Below are positions 6,170 to 9,483 of a stretch of DNA of 9,483 nt, piece by piece. The translations under genes and the position numbers were made by a program. Numbering within the stretch: the stretch's first letter is position 1; each line of letters starts with the position of its first letter. The notes below the pieces were generated by a model. It was not told the DNA's origin and did not search any database. It was given only the letters and a program-made list of their open reading frames with translations. The stretch is from assembly GCA_039187815.1 (NCBI GenBank), contig JBCCZI010000146.1, positions 1 to 9,483 of the forward strand. Direction: 5' to 3'. Source of the stretch: Thermohalobaculum sp039187815. GTDB lineage: Bacteria > Pseudomonadota > Alphaproteobacteria > Rhodobacterales > Rhodobacteraceae.

Positions 6170-7423
6170 TCAACCTCCGCTGAAATCGCGGGTATCGTCG
6201 ATGACTTTGCCGTCGTTCGGCAGCGACTCGAGGTCCACAAGCTCTACGGTGCCGCGGAGCTTGACCAAATCGCGCAGAGAGGCCTCGATTGCCGGGGCGA
6301 GCCCCTCGGACCGCTCGCTGCATTCGACGGCCAGAACCATCGCATCGGCATCTCCTTCGCGGGACACGGTCAGGCGGGCGCGTCCGATCTCTGGGTGGCG
6401 GCCGACGACAACGGCGATCTGCTCGGGCCGGACGAACATGCCCTTGACCTTGGTGGTCTGGTCCGCGCGGCCCATCCAGCCTTTGATCCGGGGGGCCGTG
6501 CGACCACAGGGCGAGGGGCCCTCGGTAATCGCCGACAGATCGCCCGTAGCGAGGCGAAGCAGGGGATAGTCGGGGTTGAGCGGCGTGACCACGACCTCGC
6601 CGACCTCGCCATCGGGGACCGGGTCTCCGGTGCCGGGGCGCACGATCTCGACAATCGCGCCTTCGTCGACAGCCATGCCTGGCAGGGGGACGCCGTCGCC
6701 GTCCATGCTCTCATAGGCGATGAGGCCCACATCAGCGGTGGCATAGCACTGGAGGCAGGAGATCCCGCGCTCGGCATAACCGGCCCGCATTGCGGGGAAC
6801 AAGGGTCCGCCAGAAACGATCGCCCGCTTTATCCCTATGGGGCGCTCGAGGGCATCGGCCTTGTCGAGCAGGGTTTTGAGGAAATCCGGTGTGCCGACAT
6901 AGCCGGTGGCGCCCAGATCTGCTGCTGCGATGGCCTGGGCTTCTGTGTTGCCGATCCCGCCCGGGATGACACTGCAGCCGAGCGCACGGGCCGCGTTCTC
7001 CAGCATATGGCCTGCAGGCGTCAGGTGGTAGGCGAAGCAGTTGATCACGCGGTCCCCGGGGCGCATCCCCGCGGCATGGAGCGCGCGGGCCAGACGCCAC
7101 CAGTCCGGCGCATCGATGCCCGGCTCATAGATCGGCCCTGGAGATTGAAAAAGCTGTGCGATCTGCCCGGCCGGGCGCGTGCAGAACCCTCCGAGCGGTG
7201 GATGCTCGCGCTGCAAGGCGCCGAGGTTGGATTTGCGCAAGACTGGCAGCCGGGCGAGCGCCTCCCGGTCGGTCAGACCGGCGATCTGGTCCTCCACCAC
7301 CCGGGCGGCGATGGCCGGGGCCGTGCCCCGCGCGCTATGCAGCAGGCGGCGCAGGGCGTCAAACTGAGCAGTGGTGCGCGCCTCGGGTGCGCGGGTCTCC
7401 AGCGCGTCGTAGTGCTCTGTCAT
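6170..7423 (-). CDS. PaaK-like AMP-forming CoA ligase (adenylate-forming enzyme)
   Basis: This 417-residue protein resembles the phenylacetate-CoA ligase branch of the adenylate-forming superfamily, which activates a carboxylate with ATP and usually passes it to CoA. Visible motifs are YATADVGLIAYE (227-238), in the usual Y-x-T/x-E position; LATGDLSAI (291-299), holding the conserved TGD; IKGWMGRADQTTKVKGMFV (313-331), the hinge region; and PNDGKV (402-407), with a Lys at the C-terminal catalytic position. The usual Ser/Thr/Gly-rich P-loop is replaced by FQSPGPIYEPG (92-102), so ATP handling may differ. The substrate cannot be read from sequence. The ATG at 7423 has GGGGAG about 9 nt upstream; the longer open frame is intergenic. 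A promoter with an overlapping palindrome lies upstream. A MarR regulator and a PaaI-like thioesterase are near by, beyond folD. Confidence 0.85.
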   Translation of the reverse strand: MTEHYDALETRAPEARTTAQFDALRRLLHSARGTAPAIAARVVEDQIAGLTDREALARLPVLRKSNLGALQREHPPLGGFCTRPAGQIAQLFQSPGPIYEPGIDAPDWWRLARALHAAGMRPGDRVINCFAYHLTPAGHMLENAARALGCSVIPGGIGNTEAQAIAAADLGATGYVGTPDFLKTLLDKADALERPIGIKRAIVSGGPLFPAMRAGYAERGISCLQCYATADVGLIAYESMDGDGVPLPGMAVDEGAIVEIVRPGTGDPVPDGEVGEVVVTPLNPDYPLLRLATGDLSAITEGPSPCGRTAPRIKGWMGRADQTTKVKGMFVRPEQIAVVVGRHPEIGRARLTVSREGDADAMVLAVECSERSEGLAPAIEASLRDLVKLRGTVELVDLESLPNDGKVIDDTRDFSGG

Positions 7424-7445
7424 CTCGGCCGTCTCCCCCTTTGGC

Positions 7446-7465
7446 TGTGCTCTGAGTTCAGCACA
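7446..7465. promoter_or_regulatory. Inverted repeat TGTGCT-N8-AGCACA, operator-like
   Basis: A perfect 6-bp inverted repeat with an 8-nt spacer covers the presumed -10 and start region of the ligase gene. The centre holds a second, overlapping inverted repeat, CTGA-GT-TCAG (7452-7461). Position and size suit a dimeric repressor such as a MarR or TetR protein. Binding by the MarR-type protein encoded at 8728-9162 is a possibility only. Confidence 0.4.
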
Positions 7466-7488
7466 CCGCCGGACCGTGCAACAGTCAA
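7460..7488 (-). promoter_or_regulatory. Candidate promoter for the PaaK-like ligase gene
   Basis: Read on the minus strand, TTGACT (7488-7483) matches the -35 consensus at five of six positions. It is followed after exactly 17 nt by TGTGCT (7465-7460), a weaker -10. Transcription would begin near 7453, about 30 nt before the ligase ATG. The -10 forms one arm of the inverted repeat at 7446-7465. Confidence 0.4.
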
Positions 7489-7731
7489 AATCGCCGCGTC
7501 CTGGCTCCGCCTCGCGGATCTGCCAGGGTCGATCACGAGGACCGCTGCGGCGCGGCAGGGTGCCGAGCCCGGCAGCCCAGATCCTCGCGCTGCCAGTTCT
7601 GCCCGCCACGGGCCTCGCGCTTGCAGTAGGGCGGGCATCGTCGCGAATACTGCGACCGAGACGCGCGCCGGGTGGACCCGGGGCCGCCGTCCGGATATGG
7701 GAGCCGAACGCGACCGACAAGGGGGACGGAC
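7489..7731. other. Upstream region of folD
   Basis: About 240 nt of GC-rich DNA without a convincing gene: frames open through it on both strands have low-quality translations and continue as antisense or out-of-frame copies of folD. A weak promoter toward folD may be TTGCAG (7621-7626) with AATACT (7646-7651), spacing 19 nt. An inverted repeat GTCGC-N7-GCGAC (7640-7656) lies over that -10. A TGCCG-AGCC-CGGCA hairpin is also visible near 7560. Confidence 0.35.
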
Positions 7732-8634
7732 ATGGCGGCGGATCTGATCGACGGGAAGGCCTTTGCGGCCACGGTGCGGGCCCAGGTGGCCGAGCATGTG
7801 GCGCAGCTCAAGGAAGAGCACGGGATCACGCCTGGGCTTGCGGTCGTCCTGGTTGGCGAAGATCCGGCCAGCCAGGTCTATGTGCGCAACAAGGGCAAGC
7901 AGACCAAAGAGGCGGGCATGGCGTCGTTCGAGACGCGCTTTCACGCGTCGATCAGCCAGGAGACGTTGGTCGCCGAAGTCGAACGCTTGAATGCCGACCC
8001 GGCCGTTCACGGGATCCTGGTGCAGCTGCCCTTGCCATCGCATATTAACTCTGACGTCGTTATCAACACGATTGCGCCTGAGAAGGATGTGGACGGCTTC
8101 CACATCTCGAATGTCGGGCTGCTCGGGACGGGACAAAAGGCGATGGTGCCATGCACACCGCTCGGATGCCTGATGCTGCTGCGCGACCGGTTGGGCAGCC
8201 TGTCCGGGCATAGCGCCGTGGTGCTGGGCCGCTCGAACATCGTGGGCAAGCCGATGTTCAACCTGTTGCTGCGCGACAGCTGCACGGTGACGGTGGCCCA
8301 CAGCCGTACCAAGGATATCCAGGCCGTCTGCCGCCAGGCGGATATCGTCGTTGCGGCCGTCGGTCGCCCAGAGATGGTCACGGGCGAATGGCTCAAGCCG
8401 GGTGCCGTGGTCATCGATGTGGGGATCAACCGTGTTCCGGCCCCGGAAAAGGGCGAGGGCAAGACCCGCATCGTTGGCGATTGCGCCTTTGACAGCTGTG
8501 CCGAGGTGGCCGGCGCGATCACGCCGGTGCCGGGCGGCGTCGGCCCCATGACCATCGCCTGCTTGTTGGCCAACACGCTGACGGCTTGTTGCCGCGCGAA
8601 CGGCTTGCCTGAGCCGAGCGGTCTGACGGCCTGA
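7732..8634 (+). CDS. folD: Methylenetetrahydrofolate dehydrogenase/methenyltetrahydrofolate cyclohydrolase
   Basis: This cytoplasmic enzyme interconverts 5,10-methylene-, 5,10-methenyl- and 10-formyltetrahydrofolate, using NADP(H), and so supplies one-carbon units for purines and formyl-Met-tRNA. All 300 residues fit the family and the key residues even keep E. coli numbering: Tyr50 and Lys54 in YVRNK, Gln98 in VQLPLP (97-102), and Asp121 in KDVDGFH (118-124). The nucleotide-binding part has VVLGRSNIVGKP (163-174), and the C-terminal PVPGGVGPMT (265-274) is diagnostic. The ATG at 7732 is chosen because GGGGGA lies 5 nt or so upstream and the family starts close to this point; the in-frame upstream ATG at 7672 lacks such support. 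It stands alone rather than with other folate genes; the MarR gene follows in the same direction after about 90 nt. Confidence 0.98.
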   Translation: MAADLIDGKAFAATVRAQVAEHVAQLKEEHGITPGLAVVLVGEDPASQVYVRNKGKQTKEAGMASFETRFHASISQETLVAEVERLNADPAVHGILVQLPLPSHINSDVVINTIAPEKDVDGFHISNVGLLGTGQKAMVPCTPLGCLMLLRDRLGSLSGHSAVVLGRSNIVGKPMFNLLLRDSCTVTVAHSRTKDIQAVCRQADIVVAAVGRPEMVTGEWLKPGAVVIDVGINRVPAPEKGEGKTRIVGDCAFDSCAEVAGAITPVPGGVGPMTIACLLANTLTACCRANGLPEPSGLTA

Positions 8635-8670
8635 GGCGCGTCTGCGCGGCGGCCCCGCGGAGCGTGCGCC
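8635..8670 (+). other. Stable hairpin directly after folD
   Basis: An outer stem GGCGC (8635-8639) with GCGCC (8666-8670) encloses an inner stem CGCGG (8645-8649) with CCGCG (8655-8659), extended by two pairs beyond a G-G mismatch. No T-run follows (next bases CGATTGC), so it may stabilise the 3' end or cause partial termination before the MarR gene, and is not a standard intrinsic terminator. Confidence 0.35.
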
Positions 8671-8727
8671 CGATTGCAAAACGGTGCCGGCTGGTGCGAG
8701 GGTGCATCAGGAGGGTCCGGATTGGCC

Positions 8728-9162
8728 ATGCTCACAACACGCAGCATCGAGGCCTGGTCGCGCCTGATGCAGGTCTCGCGCGCCATGACGACCATTGTGG
8801 ATGAGGACCTGAAGGCCGCGGGCTTCCCATCCGCGATTTGGTATGAGGTTCTGCTGGCGCTGTCACAGGCGGGGCCAGCCGGCTTGCGCCCCTATGCGAT
8901 GCGCCAAAAGCTCATGATCCCACAGTACACCGTATCCCGCCTGATGGACCGGATGGAGGCAGCGGGCGTCGTCGAGCGGGTGCCCTGCGCCGAGGATGGG
9001 CGGGGTCAGATCTTGCGCGCACGCGACGCCGGGCTCGAGCTGTTGGACGATATGTGGCCGGTCTATCGCGACGCGATCGCTGCACGTCTTGAAGGGCGGA
9101 TCGATGCGGCTGCCTTGGCACAATTCGGTGAGACGCTTGAGCGGCTGACCCCGGACGACTAG
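8728..9162 (+). CDS. MarR-family transcriptional regulator
   Basis: This protein of 144 residues is a winged-helix DNA-binding dimer of the MarR type. Helix-rich N- and C-terminal parts would form the dimer interface. The recognition helix lies around IPQYTVSRLMDRMEAAG (64-80), with the wing CAEDGRGQILR (87-97) carrying the conserved Asp and Arg. The predicted ligand is unknown; such proteins often sense aromatic or acyl-CoA compounds. The start is uncertain: AGGAGGG at 8709-8715 is 12 nt from the ATG at 8728 but only 6 nt from an in-frame TTG at 8722, which would add two residues. It could be read through from folD. Its stop codon shares the palindrome CTAG with that of the convergent PaaI-like gene. 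A PaaK-like ligase, a PaaI-like thioesterase and a palindromic site near by make them possible targets. Confidence 0.9.
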   Translation: MLTTRSIEAWSRLMQVSRAMTTIVDEDLKAAGFPSAIWYEVLLALSQAGPAGLRPYAMRQKLMIPQYTVSRLMDRMEAAGVVERVPCAEDGRGQILRARDAGLELLDDMWPVYRDAIAARLEGRIDAAALAQFGETLERLTPDD

Positions 9163-9483
9163 CCCGGCTCCAGCCCCACCATCGTCATGAAGGTGCCGAG
9201 TGCGGTTGCGACATGTGTCGTGCCCTCCGGACCCACGGCATGCACATCCGATCGACAGACCGTCAGCCGGCGACCGGCCCGTTCGACCTGGCCGGTGGCG
9301 ATCAGCGCATCGCCCTCGGTTGGCGCCAGCAGGTTGATCTTCAGCTGGACACCCGCAAGAACTGTTTGATCTGAGCGGCGAAGTTCAGCCGGGCGGGCTG
9401 AGCGACGCTGCTGCGGCTTGATCGCGGCGATCTGGGCGCGGTTTGAGTGGTTCTGGACAGACTCATCCCATGGTTTGCCGGCG
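9159..9483 (-). CDS. PaaI-like hotdog thioesterase, C-terminal part (partial or degenerate)
   Basis: The last 60 or so residues of this minus-strand frame read as the end of a PaaI/YdiI-type hotdog acyl-CoA thioesterase: VLAGVQLKINLLAPTEGD, then ATGQVERAGRRLTVCRSDVH and a final VATALGTFMTMVGLEPG. Such enzymes hydrolyse acyl- or aryl-CoA thioesters in the cytoplasm as tetramers. The frame is open to the window edge, so the start lies outside or has been lost. The upstream part (about 9370-9483) does not show the expected HGG and LAD-type active-site segment some 30 residues before LKINLLAP; it is rich in Gln and Arg (KPQQRRSARPAELRRS). The gene may therefore be frameshifted, truncated or recombined. 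It ends tail to tail with the MarR gene, sharing CTAG. Confidence 0.6.
   Translation of the reverse strand, partial: AGKPWDESVQNHSNRAQIAAIKPQQRRSARPAELRRSDQTVLAGVQLKINLLAPTEGDALIATGQVERAGRRLTVCRSDVHAVGPEGTTHVATALGTFMTMVGLEPG

Noticed and set aside
7424..7720. N-terminal extension of the ligase to about 516 residues
   Set aside because: The added sequence is Arg/Ala/Gly-rich, covers the promoter, and the ATG at 7423 has its own ribosome-binding site.
6395..7747. Plus-strand open frame opposite the ligase gene
   Set aside because: The minus strand encodes a protein with several adenylate-forming motifs; the plus frame is a shadow.
7420..8679. Minus-strand open frame of about 420 codons opposite folD
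   Set aside because: It mirrors folD and has an Arg/His/Gln-rich translation typical of antisense frames in GC-rich DNA.
9367..9483. IS-element end at the right edge of the window
   Set aside because: No terminal inverted repeat, target duplication or transposase motif can be seen; the odd sequence is only noted as a possible junction.

Overview
The window reads as chromosomal DNA from a GC-rich alphaproteobacterium, most likely a member of or close to the Rhodobacterales. The reasons are the high G+C with strong G/C third-position bias, the guaB-rsmB pair, a GcvA-type LysR regulator, the zinc-independent form of ribosomal protein L36, and a PaaK-like ligase with the FQSPGPIYEP loop variant. 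This placement is inference from gene content, not from a database search. Nearly all of the sequence is housekeeping; I see no phage, IS, CRISPR, rRNA or tRNA.

Layout. Positions 1-502 have lower G+C and no convincing intact gene, only a candidate decayed small ORF. On the minus strand, guaB (IMP dehydrogenase) is followed after 14 nt by rsmB (16S rRNA m5C methyltransferase), probably one transcript. Reading away from guaB on the plus strand are a small exported protein with a calcium-type loop and, 6 nt later, a LysR/GcvA-type regulator. Next comes a compact ribosomal protein operon, rpmI-rplT-rpmJ (L35, L20, L36). It has a plausible sigma70-type promoter, a leader with two consecutive hairpins, and a clear intrinsic terminator after rpmJ. 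A lysine-rich helical orphan protein (5765-6163) then meets, tail to tail with a 6-nt gap, a minus-strand PaaK-like AMP-forming ligase.

The divergent region 7424-7731 carries a good promoter for the ligase, with an inverted repeat over its -10, and a weaker one for folD (bifunctional methylenetetrahydrofolate dehydrogenase/cyclohydrolase). After folD come a MarR-type regulator and, converging on it, the C-terminal part of a PaaI-like hotdog thioesterase. The two convergent genes use the same palindromic CTAG for both stop codons.

How the genes relate. Most neighbours are unrelated housekeeping functions: purine synthesis, rRNA modification, ribosomal proteins and one-carbon metabolism. The one group with a common theme is the PaaK-like ligase, the MarR regulator and the PaaI-like thioesterase, which resemble parts of phenylacetate or aryl/acyl-CoA metabolism and surround folD. 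Nothing here is clearly a new system. The best leads are the structured rpmI leader, rpmJ sitting where pheST is often found, the palindrome over the ligase promoter, and the aberrant N-terminal half of the thioesterase frame.
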